Positions 24,608-36,367 of a stretch of 64,000 nt of DNA are shown piece after piece. Location: positions 434,001 through 498,000 of the forward strand of contig NC_057378.1 in assembly GCF_016906535.1 (NCBI RefSeq), in the 5' to 3' direction. A program made the translations under genes and the position numbers. The DNA is from Rhizoctonia solani (Eukaryota; Basidiomycota; Agaricomycetes; Cantharellales; Ceratobasidiaceae). Numbering within the stretch: the first letter of the stretch is position 1; every line of letters begins with the position of its first letter. The notes under the pieces are model-generated. The model was not told where the DNA came from and made no database searches. It saw only the letters and a list, made by a program, of their open reading frames with translations.

Positions 24608-26844
24608 CTAATGCATATGGGCTTCACAACTTTTGCTTATAAGTTCACCGTGGGCTTCGGATCGAAGCTTAAGCTTGAACTCAAATGGCTTCAGCTCCCT
24701 GGGGGTGTTTGGTGGTATGTAAGTTACCGGCTGAGTCAACCTGTCTATTTTACTCACAAAAATAGCGAATTTGAAGTGTTTTCAAGCTTGGCACTTGCGC
24801 TTTCTCTGGGACATCCATCCGGACTGGAGAACGTAAAAGTGGCCAGCAACGAAGCAATAGCAATAAACACCGAATTTTCGCCAAAGGATGCCCCAGGGCA
24901 GCGCCTGCATCGGAACAAACAATTAAAATTAATCCCTCAGTTGTCGAAATATGCTCATACCGTCTCCCCCACCCAAAGGCTGGTACCTGAGGAAGCTGTG
25001 AATCCAAGAATCTCTCGGGATCAAAAGTTTCTGGGCTGGAATAGATACTTTCATCACGGCTCATTGCCCTGTAGGATTTATGTCATACAATAGTTCATAG
25101 CACAAGTCTTAGCGCTCTTACCAGATATTCCCAAAGCTACCGGTTGCAAGATTGAAATCGTGTTTTAGTCCGATTTCTCGCGGTGCTTTTCATATGACCT
25201 ACACGATTGTACCCTTCAGTATATCGAAGCCCTTGAACTTGTCATCCTCGAGGCAGACATGGGGGAGAGCTGGATAACGCTATTAACTAAACCTATAGAA
25301 GCATAAATAATTACTTTCTTGCCTGTTGGTAAAGGAGGCCGCCACCTCATGACTTCTGAGATGAGACTATTGACATATGGGAGTCGTTCACGATCCGCTA
25401 TTGAAGGGAGTGAACATGGTCCCAATACTGTATCAATTTCCAACTGTGCTTTTGCTTGAACCCCCGGGTTGAAAACCATAGCAGCAACAAAGCTCATTAG
25501 AATCGTTGCACTCTACTTGAGAGGTAAATACAACAAAGAAGGGATACAAATCAAATGAAAGGAGCTCACCGACTGTCCCTCCTAAGATGAGAATATCAGT
25601 TTAGTAAAAATCCTGACCTAAGGATGTAGGGATTCACCCGCGTAGAGCGCAAGTCCTATTTCCTTCAACCGGCGATCCCTCTCCTCGATTGATATTCCTG
25701 GCGTTAGATCCTCTTCTAAGAGCATTCCAAGTAAAGACGGTTGGGAGACCCCGGCTTCCTATAGTTTTTATTTGGTTTCCTAAGCTAAAGGACGGCCTTG
25801 GTCAATACGGGATGATCTTAGCTTACGATCTGAGCTTTTGTCCATTCTAATGGAGCAAGAGAGGCTCGAGCCTTCTGGTCTCTCCACCTCCGAATAGTGC
25901 GCTTCCACCCTGCTCCTGGAGCCCAATCTGGGACGTGAGCGAGTATGGGGAAAATATTGACATAGAAATCTAACAGGAAGAGCGCCGAATAGCATCTTCA
26001 GGCTGTTTCGAACAAAGATACACGTACTGGTGAACATGACAGCATCCATTCCGTGTTGGAGTATTCTTGGAACCCTTGAAAGAATGGATCCTGTTCATCC
26101 TGCAGGCAATACCCATAGATCAACTCGAACATGGTAGAGGCCATCGAGCTGTAGTAGGTACGAATCGGATTTTAAACCTCATACAAATCCCACAGGAACT
26201 TACAGTAAGAAACGTTGTTTAACTCCTTCAACGGTTGGTTCTGCGAGGTGGTGTTTATCAAAGCTTGAAGCATCGACCGTGTTTGCCGCTCTTGGATCCG
26301 GGAAAACTGAGAAATCTCTCGCGAGCCAAGGACTTTGCTTATCATTCGACGATGATAGCGCCATACGTCATTGTAACCCAGCATTCCAGTGCTTCCCGAC
26401 CAATCGAATCTGGCCAGTGATCAAATTTAGTTCATTGCGGGACGCACACTTATACATGTACATACAGTTCGGGATCTTTGATTACAACCGGGCAGATGCG
26501 GTCTGAATACAGCGCCGATCGCTGTTCCAAGAGCTCCGATGCCGCCTTTGCCGAATTGAGAATTACCATTTTATTGCCCAAAACCTCAAGGAACAAACAT
26601 CACCTGCCATACTTCAGTCATCTTTGATGCTGGAAGAAAGTTTCAATGACTAACTATTTAGCTCTTCTCCAAGCTTCTTGAACGTTAGATACTCCGGACC
26701 AGAACTCATAGATAATAAATTTCCTATAAGTGGCCAGGTGGTAGGGGATGGTGGATTGACGTGTTTACGGCGAGACATGTGCCACGCGAGAACAAGAGTC
26801 GATAAAGTCAGTGTCGCATAGGTGACTATAGGTGCGTCGGCCAT
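24608..26844 (-). CDS. Cytochrome P450 monooxygenase, frame breaks
   Basis: The start at 26844 gives MADAPIVTYATLTLSTLVLAW, an N-terminal membrane anchor, then the proline-rich hinge PPSPTTWPLIGNLL. In order follow the helix-C motif WRYHRRM, LLGMLLEEDLTPG, the I-helix region ATILMSFVAAMV (degenerate AGGT just upstream), the K-helix ExxR in EVMRWRPPLP, PETFDPERFLD, and the heme-binding loop FGWGRRRCPGASFGE with the cysteine ligand. The last exon ends EAHMH at 24608. The layout matches fungal ER P450s of the large CYP5xxx clans; the substrate is unknown. One intron uses a GC donor (25322). One-base losses are likely near 26056 (EYSN/HGMDAVMF) and 26595 (GDV/LFLEVLG), and possibly at the exon junction near 25500-25570. 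Confidence 0.87.
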
Positions 26845-28930
26845 CTTGACCGTGTGGGTCTCAAGTCCCAGTAACAACCGGAGCAATATAAAGAGTGGGG
26901 ACTATAGCAGCAAGACGCCACTGACCTGATTTGCAATCCTTAGCGTCTTCTACGAATAACCTTGGACACTATTGTTACTGAAAGAAGAAACAATGACTAC
27001 ATGATCGTCAGAAGTTTGGCCTAGTTCTCCTATCAACATTTGATCGCTTCTTTTGAAACGTAAAGAATATTCAGATTATTGTCAATGCCCATTATCGGGC
27101 ACGAGCTGGCAGGGTGATGAGACATGGAAATCTAGAAGGCCATGCCGCAGCAAAGCGGTTCCTTATTTATTCCGCCATAGTAGTACCGCGGGGTGCTTTC
27201 ATTTTATAAGGCGCCTTTCAAATTGACCAGGTGTTCGGTATCCTATTTCTCTGTTACGGTGAACCTCAAAAATGTTAATTCTCTGATTGTCAAGAGTCGC
27301 GTGTCATATGCGGAGTGCTGGCAAAATCCGGCTAGTATTACCATGAACCCGCATTCTTAGCTCATCTCTATGCACCATGGACCTGTGATTTGTGCCTTTT
27401 CATGTATGGGTTGTTGGGAAAATATGCACGTCATGCAGACATTATTATCTACTTTAAATTTTGGGATTCACCGTGCGTCATCTCGAATAAGCCAAATATA
27501 GAAAATGAGGATAAAGGATTTGACACTTGGAAAAGAAAGTACGCATATCTCACTTGGTTTGACTTCAGGCGCATTGAAGCGCATCGTGTACCATAAAATG
27601 CTTCCGCGGTGCCTGCTGAATCTATGATATCGATAAGCTTGGTCCCCTCGTTTCTGAGTACAATCCTTCAAAACGTTAACAATGCGTCAGCTTCGATTAA
27701 AATGCAGCGGACTGGAGACTGCGGAGAAATTGTCAGTGAGCGTAAAGAATACTGTGAATCAGATATACAAACTTATGCAGATACAGTATACCATGTATGC
27801 ACGCATGCGCATACATGTTGAGCTTAGTTCAGCTATTATACTGACATCTCATTGATCGCTACCGGGAAATAAGCCCTTGCCTGATCACTATTCATATATA
27901 AATTGATCCCTCCCATGAATCTTTAAAGTTTTATAGTCAGCCTTACTTTCCCCGGGTCGTAGGAAGGGGTAGAAACTAAATGGGATAAAAATGAGGTATA
28001 AGGATCTCAGCGTTTGGAAAGCATCATTGATCCGTCAAGCCTTAGTAGCTAGTAGATCTGGTGACTCTAGTGCATAATGATACTTATTGTGCTAGTCGAA
28101 AATAAACGATAAGCGTTAGGACACCCGAGCTCAGCAGATAAAACCTATAGATAACATATAGAGGCGTCGGGTGTGAGCTTCAAAACGAGGCGGATAGTAT
28201 AAATAACTCGCCTATCGATTCCAGCGCCAATGAGCAATACATCTAGTAGAAATAAACCAAGGTGGGTAGACAAATTTCGTCCGAATTGGCACTCGTCTAC
28301 TTTAGCAGTAAAGCCTACCCACCACATGTATAAACACACCACTGAAAGTTCCCAGGTGGTTTAGGTTTGTACATCAGCCATGTGGAGCCCCCTAAAGAGC
28401 TAAAAAAAAATTGATATCACTGATCTTTGAATGCTTATCGCTTGTAACGATACAGGTTATTGTATTCGTAATTGGGCTTCTTCACTGATTCTGCCAAGTG
28501 AAGGCAATGTACCACTCCCCTAATAATAGAATCGTAATCAAACTTTTGATGTGGCCACAACCAGGTAATTTACTGCTCCAGTGATTGCAATCCATATGTA
28601 TGACGTAGTACGTGCTACGATGGTTGTGCAATTGGTATGACTAACATGGCAAAATGGGGTATGATGGTAACCAACCGGTAAAGTACTTTACATGCATTAT
28701 GCTTCGGCATAAAGATCGAAAAGACGTGCATCTTAATATATATAATATACACACTAAAAACGTGATAGATTACTAAATGCTTATGTTAAGGACACTATGG
28801 AATATCGATAGATGTGCACGGGGGAAAGTGTTGAAATATGAGTCTCCCGGATCCGATATGTAATCCTTACGCATGTATTTACTGACGTTTGGACTTACGC
28901 ATATAAAAGTGTTCTGTATCGATTCTCGTG

Positions 28931-29088
28931 TACCTCAGTTCACTATCATATAGTAGAGCTGAGGTACGTATCATATCTTATTATTCTATTCATGTATGCT
29001 ATAATCCTGTAGATACAATATCGTCTAGGTACAGTATACACACAGAGTTCACTATCATATAGTAGAGCTGAGATACAATATCGTCTAG
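28931..29088. repeat. Interleaved hairpin and direct repeats
   Basis: A 26-bp block starting GTTCACTATCATATAGTAGA occurs at 28938-28963 and again at 29047-29072. An 18-bp block, AGATACAATATCGTCTAG, occurs at 29011-29028 and at 29071-29088. The first block sits in an inverted repeat, TACCTCAG..CTGAGGTA (28931-28966), with an inner ACTAT..ATAGT stem, so it can fold into a hairpin. Confidence 0.8.
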
Positions 29089-29218
29089 CTCTACGTGTCT
29101 TTCAACAGAAAGTAGTCTGGTCATACAATGGACCAGGAGAACATATGGTCCCGTGCATATGACTTGATACGTGAGCTCGCCCATACATAGGAACTACCAT
29201 GTGTTCATACTTTCAATA

Positions 29219-29252
29219 CTGATTGAATGCGTATGCTGATTGAATGCGTATG
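29219..29252. repeat. 17-bp tandem repeat, two copies
   Basis: CTGATTGAATGCGTATG occurs twice in direct succession. Confidence 0.85.
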
Positions 29253-30039
29253 TTCCAACGACCCGAATCTTGCCAAGACGCAGTATAAGACCAAAAGTTC
29301 CAAAGAAACGGATTCCAACAGGAGGTGAGTGAAATCCGAGACCCTGTCTTATGGGGATATTCTCTAGGCTCAATCATGACGAAATCCTGTGACATGGGAA
29401 GATGATCGGGTCGGTCGGATGCCCAAAAAACGTCAGCTTCGTCTGATGGATAAAATATTGTGGTGTCGCATATGAGCGCTTGAACCGATTTGGTGTAAGA
29501 TTAGTAAATTTATGCGAAGATAATTGGATACAGGCAATGTTCGTATTCTCAAAGCCATATACTACTGTCATTTTGGGATTATGAGCTCTCGATTGAAATA
29601 AAGCTCCTACTAAATTGTGTTCAATACGCTATAAACAGTTTAATGACCGGGTGTCCTTTGTACTGGCCCGAAAACAAGGGTATCACCATTCATGTATCTA
29701 GTAACGTTAACGTGACCCCCGCCGGGGCTAGTTCCTTTGGTAGTAAACAAATGAATTCACCAGAACCTAGATCTTGTTCATCGCCAAGTTATTCACGTCA
29801 TTCGTACCCTAATATGCAAGGCTGACAGGCACCGCCTAAGGCCGGTGTTAACCTAAGTGTTATAACTTTGAGTTTGAACGGAAGCTAAGAGGATTATGAG
29901 TAGGCGCCCAATACTCTCTTGAGAATCTATAAGTACCATGGGTCGCAATCACAAGATCCGCACCCTTCGCTCACCCACTTGTTAATTTAACTAGTACGTG
30001 CTCATCCAATACCTTTTAGAGTCACGCTGACCTCCTGAA

Positions 30040-30722
30040 GTGACCAGTTCATTGACAGGCGTCAACCTTCACTCGGGTTTGGACCCAGCAAATATCACGC
30101 TACCGGCCAACTTTACGTTTCACGCAGTCTCCAAACAAGACATTTGGCATCCACCCGAGGTTCCAGCGGGCGAAGAGTACGACTCCCCAACCTACTATGT
30201 CCAGTACGGCCCGATCCACAAGTTCAAGAGTGCTCAAGTCTCAATTTGCGGCATGTCCGGCACGAAACAATACGACCAAGCCGGGTTGATCTTCCTCGTC
30301 AACTCGCCCGGCCTCGAGGGCGAAAAGTATGATTCATGGATCAAGACCGGGGTCGAGATTATCGATACGAATGCGACGTCCAAGGTCATGGCGGTTGCTA
30401 CGCCCCCGGGAGGGTTCTCGGACTGGAACCTTGTTCCCATGCCCAAGGGCGAGTGTATCAACATCTTGGCTCAGCGCCAAGAGGGCGGCCGGGCATGTTC
30501 ATTTACGTAGTCGAGGGCAACACCAAGACTCTCATGCGCCTAATTACTTGGCCGTTTCAGAAGAATTTCAACAAGTGGTTGGGAGTCGGAACCTATGTGG
30601 CGAGGCACAATTGGGCCCCAGGAGAACCCCCCTTCACGGGAGAGCCGAACTCGGCCAAGTTTGAAGGACTGAAAATCGATTGGAGTGATTGGAATGGTAC
30701 CACTTCTCAATATACCGTTTGA
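30040..30722 (+). CDS. DUF1349 (concanavalin-like fold) protein, start unresolved, one frame break
   Basis: The frame encodes GLDPANITLPANFTFHAVSK, IWHPPEVPAGEEYDSPTYY, KTGVEIIDTN, GGFSDWNLVPMPKGECINI and, after a one-base frame change near 30487, MFIYVVEGNTKTLMRLITWP and WLGVGTYVARHNW, ending at 30722. Repeated W/Y-rich strands and the DSWIKTGVE motif fit DUF1349 beta-sandwich proteins, which resemble carbohydrate-binding lectin folds; their biochemical role is not established. There is no ATG at the front. An AG acceptor at 30057-30058 suggests a short 5' exon that I could not place. No signal peptide was found. Confidence 0.65.
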
Positions 30723-32124
30723 AGCATAGAATCGGCGGAACCATGGGCTGCATACCAGGCGGGACGGACTTTCACATCATGCTGTAATCTTTCCGGTGTT
30801 AACGGAAGCTAAATTGACTCGTGTATGCGCACAGTTTTACACATGTATTATATGTAAACATTCAATTTGGCCAAATTGGGGACACTTCGGTACCATAGAG
30901 GCCAAAATCTCGGGCCCGAGACCATTGGAATTCGGCATGGTGTGGATAGAATTAACCAACTAAGTGGAGTAGATGGAGCACCAAACTATTTGGTACAGGG
31001 TTTTTTAGATACTTAGCAGAATATTTGACAGATCGAGGTGTTGCACCGGTGTCGCGTATCTACCAAGGCACCTAAAAGTAGGGGCTGGAGCGGGAGAGAA
31101 GCTGATTCACATTTGTATCGGTAGATTAACCCATCGCTGTCATACATAGCGAGTTTAGCTGATCCTTTCGAAGCACATGGCTCATTCATAATCTTATTAC
31201 GAGACACACTTTCGGCTTGTGATATGACGTACAGCGGGATGTTCGCGAATGCCAGAATACTAGCCGTAGGCGAACTAGCAATAGAGCTGACATATTGACC
31301 TGCGTTGTTTCCTGCTTTACATCATATATTGTGTATTCATCCTTTCTTGGCGTTAGTGTCGGCACTGTCTGTATTATGACAGTGGCTGGGCAATACAACT
31401 CGGTTCCTTACCACTAGCAAAATGACGTCGACAAGATCGACAGCTGAATCTGCCCGAGGGCATAAAACCTTATCGCCTGAACTTACGACAAATAGAATGA
31501 CCCGGGGGGATGCAGCTGTGAATACAACCACATTGAGATTGAGATTTTCGCTGCCTGGCCCTTGAGATCTTTTGAATTCATTCAGTCACGGAGTCGGGTC
31601 TATCGAAAATAAAGTGACAACGACGTAAACTTAATTCGGAACCTTGGGGTTACATTCAAGTAGTTGAAAAAATCTCGAGTGTTCATCGTCTCTTGGCCCA
31701 ATAGCTCGTGATCGGGACTCTACGCATATGGCTTGGGCACTACGGACTATTACCTCCGCAGACATAACCAGCTGCAGCCACGCTGGGTTCGCATCCTCCC
31801 CAAAGTCATATTGGCCTAAAATAGTCATATTAAGGCGCTTGTCCGGAATGAACCACAAACTGAAAATAAATTGAATGGAGAGGGAGTGGTTTTTCCGTTT
31901 ATTACCCACGGGTCGCCAATGGGATAAACCTCGCGAGTGTATCTCGCGGGGTCAGCCACCATAGAATGGACGATAAGAAAAGTGACTTGGTCAGTTCTTT
32001 CATGAAAAATAACCGCCCGTATCATTATGTCGCTTGATAAATTAAAAAACAAACTACCGGTAGTTATGCATGTGGTCAAGTGGTGACCCGTTCCTAGCAA
32101 CAACCTGGTCCAAACTCAAAATTA
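30723..32124. other. Intergenic, no recognisable gene
   Basis: Short overlapping ORFs only. It includes the 3' flanks of the DUF1349 gene and of SLD5. Confidence 0.5.
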
Positions 32125-33199
32125 TTATATGAACATAGCATCGCCCCTTTCCACTAAATGTTTAATAGTCCCGTATTGGAAAATATGGATGGAACCCTTG
32201 TCGACGACGACGCTGGTTCCGCTGATCCATTATCAATATCAGAAACGGTGTGTTGACGAAGGAGAAGGTCGCGCTTACTCGGGAAGTCGAACGGGCCCGC
32301 AATCTTGAATCGCGTAGATGAATATTCCTTGGTTCAAATTCGGCTGTGGGACTGTGACAGTTGTAAGGCGTCGGTCATAGGGGAATGAAGCAAGTACAAC
32401 GCAACGCACCCATTGAGCGTCCGTCGGGAAACGTCTCATTCAAGGATCGTAGCCCTTCTGGGAGATTGTCGAGAACGGTGCGATGCATGTGCGCTTTGAA
32501 TAGGTTTTTATAGCTAGGTCCTAGAATGGATCGGTGTCGCGTTGTGAGAGGGTAGGTGGAATAGCGAACCTCATAGCGTGGTTTTGTTCCAGAACCGACA
32601 TGCGAGATTGGATGTCGGGATTGGCCATTATGTGACTTGCGTATTTTTCAATCTGGGATTCATTAATACCAAGGGATATTGTGTGGATATAGAAGGGAGA
32701 GACAAACCTTGTATAGTCGTGTCCTGACGTAACTGCGTATTTGGAACTTGATACGTTCCATGTCAAGTTGGACGTATGACATCCTGAAATGTTCGTCTTC
32801 GGATGTAGTGTCGTCTGAACGAAGGTATTCTACCATTTGGCTCTGAAAGTTGGGAATGGGTTGGAGCAAACGTGATTATAAAAAGGGAGGATGTACCTGC
32901 TGATGCAGCTTTTCCAACACATCCTCGACTAGTTGTCCTTCCCAAGGCAGTAGTTCCGGGGCATATCTCTCGTTCATTAGAACGCGCAGAAGCTTTGTTG
33001 TGGGGTTGTCCTTGGATCAAATGTCAAAACTATATGGTCTCGTCCGAGATGGAAAGGGACTAACGGGGTTTGCACCGAGTACTTCCGAAGTATCCACTTC
33101 CGCACTTGTCTCTCCTCGACCATGTTGTCTCTCAAACTCCATGGCAGCACCCAAGCGCGGCGGCAATCCCGGCAAATCATCGCCATCCCAAGCACTCAT
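32125..33199 (-). CDS. SLD5: GINS complex subunit Sld5
   Basis: Seven exons (33199-33065, 33010-32897, 32842-32708, 32652-32570, 32513-32410, 32351-32279, 32221-32125) total 741 nt, 246 residues, with all phases consistent and no frame break. The GINS A-domain is recognisable in KLLRVLMNERYAPELLPWEG, EDVLEKLHQQ, VQLDMERIKFQIRSYVRTRL, KIEKYASHIM and MSVLEQNHAMSYKNLFKAH. The C-terminal B-domain has VPQPNLNQGIFIYAIQDCG and ends GDAMFI. Sld5 is one of four GINS subunits (with Psf1-3) that join Mcm2-7 and Cdc45 in the CMG helicase. The gene is essential and single-copy in yeasts. It is divergently transcribed from the DENND11-like gene with only 53 bp between start codons. Confidence 0.93.
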
Positions 33200-33252
33200 C
33201 GTCAAGGCAGGAAACAAGGTAACTACAAGAGCCCAGCGCTTAGGGGATATGA
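33200..33252. promoter_or_regulatory. Very short bidirectional promoter region
   Basis: Only 53 bases separate the SLD5 start codon (33199, -) from the DENND11-like start codon (33253, +). Both 5' UTRs and core promoters must overlap each other or the opposing coding sequence. No TATA box is visible. Confidence 0.6.
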
Positions 33253-35886
33253 ATGCCTTGGTTGCCTAGGGATGCCCACGTGGTTGAGTGCGTGTTTGTT
33301 GGGCTCGACGACCACACTGCAGTGCACATGGAGGCCCCGAAAGACGTCGTTGCTCTTTTCCATTCGGCGTTTCATCCGACTCGAGGCAACATTGTGGACT
33401 TTTCGCTCAAGGTCCGTGACGGTGAGCATAAATTCAGTAAATCCCATTTTTTTAAGTCGTGCTTATGGGATGTGGGCAGATGTAAATCTGGACGGAGTCG
33501 AGTTTAGCTCGTTGCCCAGTGGGTTGCATTTGGTGGATCAGGATGTGATGTGAGTATGATGTGATGGCAAGCTAGCACAGAAATGCTTAGATTTGTATTA
33601 GTCATTTCACTCAGGACGGCCTTTGTGGGATTGCTGTGTTTCGACGACGTCGGACCAAGGAGGTCGGTGCCCGCCACATTCCAATGTTCTTCATTAACTG
33701 GGCAGATAGAATGGCCTGCGTGGAGTAAGATTAGGTGCCGTCGGGGTACTGATAGGTGCGCATTATCTTTCCACGCTTATCGCCCATCTCACCCATATCT
33801 ATCAGGCTCAGCACCTCGCGCAAGACCATGGCTCCATCTCCCTCACCTCAAACGCCTGGCCGCACATCTCGAGGATACTCCCGAGGACTGGGCTCCCTTG
33901 GAATCATACTATGAAGCTCACCGCCAGCCCGACATCGTTCCCTCGGAATCCTCAATCGACGTATCCGACATCTGGAGCGGCTGGGAGCACGAGTTGTCCA
34001 TTGCCAGCGTAAGTGTTTTTTTTTTTTTTACCTGTCTCTTTCCCCCAGTGCCCATACGAAATCGGACTTTCCATACATGGGTTGATTCCTAACTTGACGT
34101 ACAATTAGCCGAATCACCCGCTCCACCACCTCCCATGTCTCCTACACGCATTCGGCCCAAGTATCATGACCCTCTTCCGGTTCGTCCTCGCCCGCCGACG
34201 GGTCCTGATCTACACTCGAGTCCCAGTCCCTCCTTCACGCAGCGGCAGCCTAAACTCGCTCGCCTCGCGCTTTTCCGAATCCGACCCCATGCGACCCAGT
34301 ATCGACCAGACTGCTGCCGAGGCCGGCGCTGCGCCTGTGGTCGAACCTGCATGCGTTCTAGCGAGGGTAGCGGCCGACATCTGTTTCGGCTGGCGATCGG
34401 AGATGGAAGTACCTGGAATCGGAGGCAAGGATGAACACTCGATTCCGGTTCTGGGCATGGTCGGTCTCGACTCGATTGAGAAATTGGAAGAAGAAGGGAT
34501 GAAGCGAAGTGGATGGATCGCATGTTAGTGTTCTTTTTTCATTTTTCATCGATGACGCAGCAAATTTTGACATTTCCTGAAATAGGTACAACAGAGCGCA
34601 TATTCCTTGAGAAACCGTATCTATACGATTTGGTAGTGGACCTGTCCCCCTCGCTTTTGGCTCATTCTCCCGCAACGAAACCCACATCCACGCCAGACGA
34701 CAAACCGGTTCTTTCGATCTCGGTCCCCAACTCGTCATCTACCACTTCCCTCTCCAACAGCTTCAAACTCGCCCCCACCCGACCGACATTTAGCGACCTT
34801 AAAATCTTCAACGACATTGAAAAGGCCCTTTACTCTCAGCCTATATGCCAACACAACCACCTCCATTCACATGCGCCCCCAACCAACCGATCAACGACAT
34901 CTTTGCGGTGCGACTGCGTAGGAGAACACGAAGTCGAAGAAGGTTGGGTTGTATGGGACCGATGGGGTCAAGGATGTGCTTCTCCTACACACAACACCAA
35001 TCGGCGCGCTTCGGTCGCCTTTTCGCCCCTGGCGTCGCCCCCAGGTTCACCTAACCCTCGATCGTCGACCGCGAGTCCGGTCTCGCCCTCTGCGGATGCC
35101 CCCACGGCCAGTCTGAACCCCGGGATGCTCATCACCGGGAACCGTCAGTCTTGCGCGGGAGGATTGAACATTGGACCGTGTTCGTCTGGACTGAACGGGC
35201 ATGTGCAAGACTCGAGCGCCGACTCGAGTACACGCTCGATCACTGGTTCTCGCCCGTGGATTGACCCGTGGAGGATATACGAAGAAGTGTGTGTCTTTTG
35301 TGCTGGGGTGTGTAGTTGGATCGGTCTCGGCGGGTGGACAAACTCGGCAAGACCTAGGCTCGACGGACCGGATGAAGCGCTACAGTCCCATTCTCACCAC
35401 CACCACACTCATCACGAGCGACCGGGAATATCGGCCGAAGAGAAACGATCTCAGCGTCGAGCACATGTCCTGGAGTTGATGACGATCTTCCACAAGTATG
35501 CTGCATTCCTGCACGCAAGACTGGGAGATATCGTGGATTCGCACGACGCCCTTCCTCAAGGCAACGGTCGAAAGACCAAGTCTTCGGCCGGGTCCAAATC
35601 CACACTTTCTTCCAAATCCTTCAAATCGGCGTTTTCTTCCAAGGCCCTGTTGCCGAAACAGACGCAGTCTCTGTTGCCAAAACAAGAACAAGAAACGTTG
35701 ATTCTGACGAGCAGAGACATGGTCGCGCTCGAACTCTCCCCTTTGAGCGCGAGCGACGCGCAGTTCCTAGAGTGGCTCGCAGAGTGCATCTTGCGAAGTT
35801 GCTACAAGGGCCGTGCGGAACGAAAGGTCGTCGTCAAGCGGACGTGGAAAGATATGGTCGCGGCCGTGGTGGGAATGTCGTCATAA
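33253..35886 (+). CDS. DENND11/LCHN-like DENN-domain protein
   Basis: Seven exons (33253-33421, 33480-33549, 33602-33662, 33710-33755, 33806-34008, 34109-34523, 34586-35886) give 754 residues with every phase in register. Conserved elements are AHVVECVFVGLDDH, DLVDQDVI-like SSLPSGLHLVDQDVI, GLRGVRLGAVGVLIG, PWLHLPHLKRLAAHL, and the DENN hallmark HPLHHLPCLLHAFGPSIMTL with LARRRVLIYT. Later come IPVLGMVGLDSIEK and the C-terminal LSASDAQFLEWLAE. The long last exon holds Ser/Pro- and His-rich low-complexity linkers. DENN-fold proteins act on Rab GTPases or membrane traffic; this family is little characterised. I chose ATG 33253 because an upstream ATG (33141) would be antisense to SLD5 exon 1 and out of frame after splicing. 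Confidence 0.85.
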
Positions 35887-36367
35887 TGCCCCCTCTCCCC
35901 GTCCCCCTTTATTCCCCCCCCCCTTTATACATGACGATGAGATGATTTTTTGGAACGACTTGTACCCGATATATAGCACGGATAGGATTGTAGCACTAGA
36001 GAAACCACCCGTCTTGATCATTTCATTTTCTTTCTATTGGCTCTCCCTTCCCTTGCGCCCCTTTTTCCCTTCTCCTCCCTCTCTCCCTTGTGATAGCCTT
36101 CATTTTTGTCAACTTTTTTTTTTTTCATTACTTCCGATCGCCGATGGCCTTGTTGTAATGTCATTCCTTGCCATTTTCATCTCTTGCTTTGCTTTGATTT
36201 TTCTTCCTTTTTTAGTGTGCGTTGCGCTTGTTGTGGTATTTACTATTTTTGTTGGTATTTCTGAACGGATTCGTGTATTGTGTCATTTTAGGTTAAGCCG
36301 AGATGAGTACGGTAACGTGAGATGCGTGGGACAGCTGAGCATGACCTCTGCGCCGGCTTAAGCACCA
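35887..36367. other. 3' flank with long pyrimidine tracts
   Basis: Rich in C and T runs (35890-35930, 36040-36130), consistent with a 3' UTR/terminator region of the DENND11-like gene. No gene seen. Confidence 0.5.

Larger units (their letters stand above)
26845..30039. other. Gene-poor, AT-rich intergenic stretch
   Basis: About 3.2 kb with only short, domain-free ORFs. Several small direct and inverted repeats lie at 28931-29252 (listed separately). I see no transposase or reverse-transcriptase remnant. Confidence 0.5.

Noticed and set aside
24515..25093. 192-codon plus-strand ORF
   Set aside because: It is antisense to the P450 heme-binding and C-terminal exons.
33141..33218. Alternative upstream first exon for the DENND11-like gene (MAAPKRGGNPGK..)
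   Set aside because: It is antisense to SLD5 exon 1 and does not splice in phase with the next exon; starting at 33253 gives a fully consistent gene.
33602..33810. Apparent frameshifts in the DENND11-like gene
   Set aside because: They vanish when two small introns (33663-33709 and 33756-33805) are recognised; all exon phases then agree.
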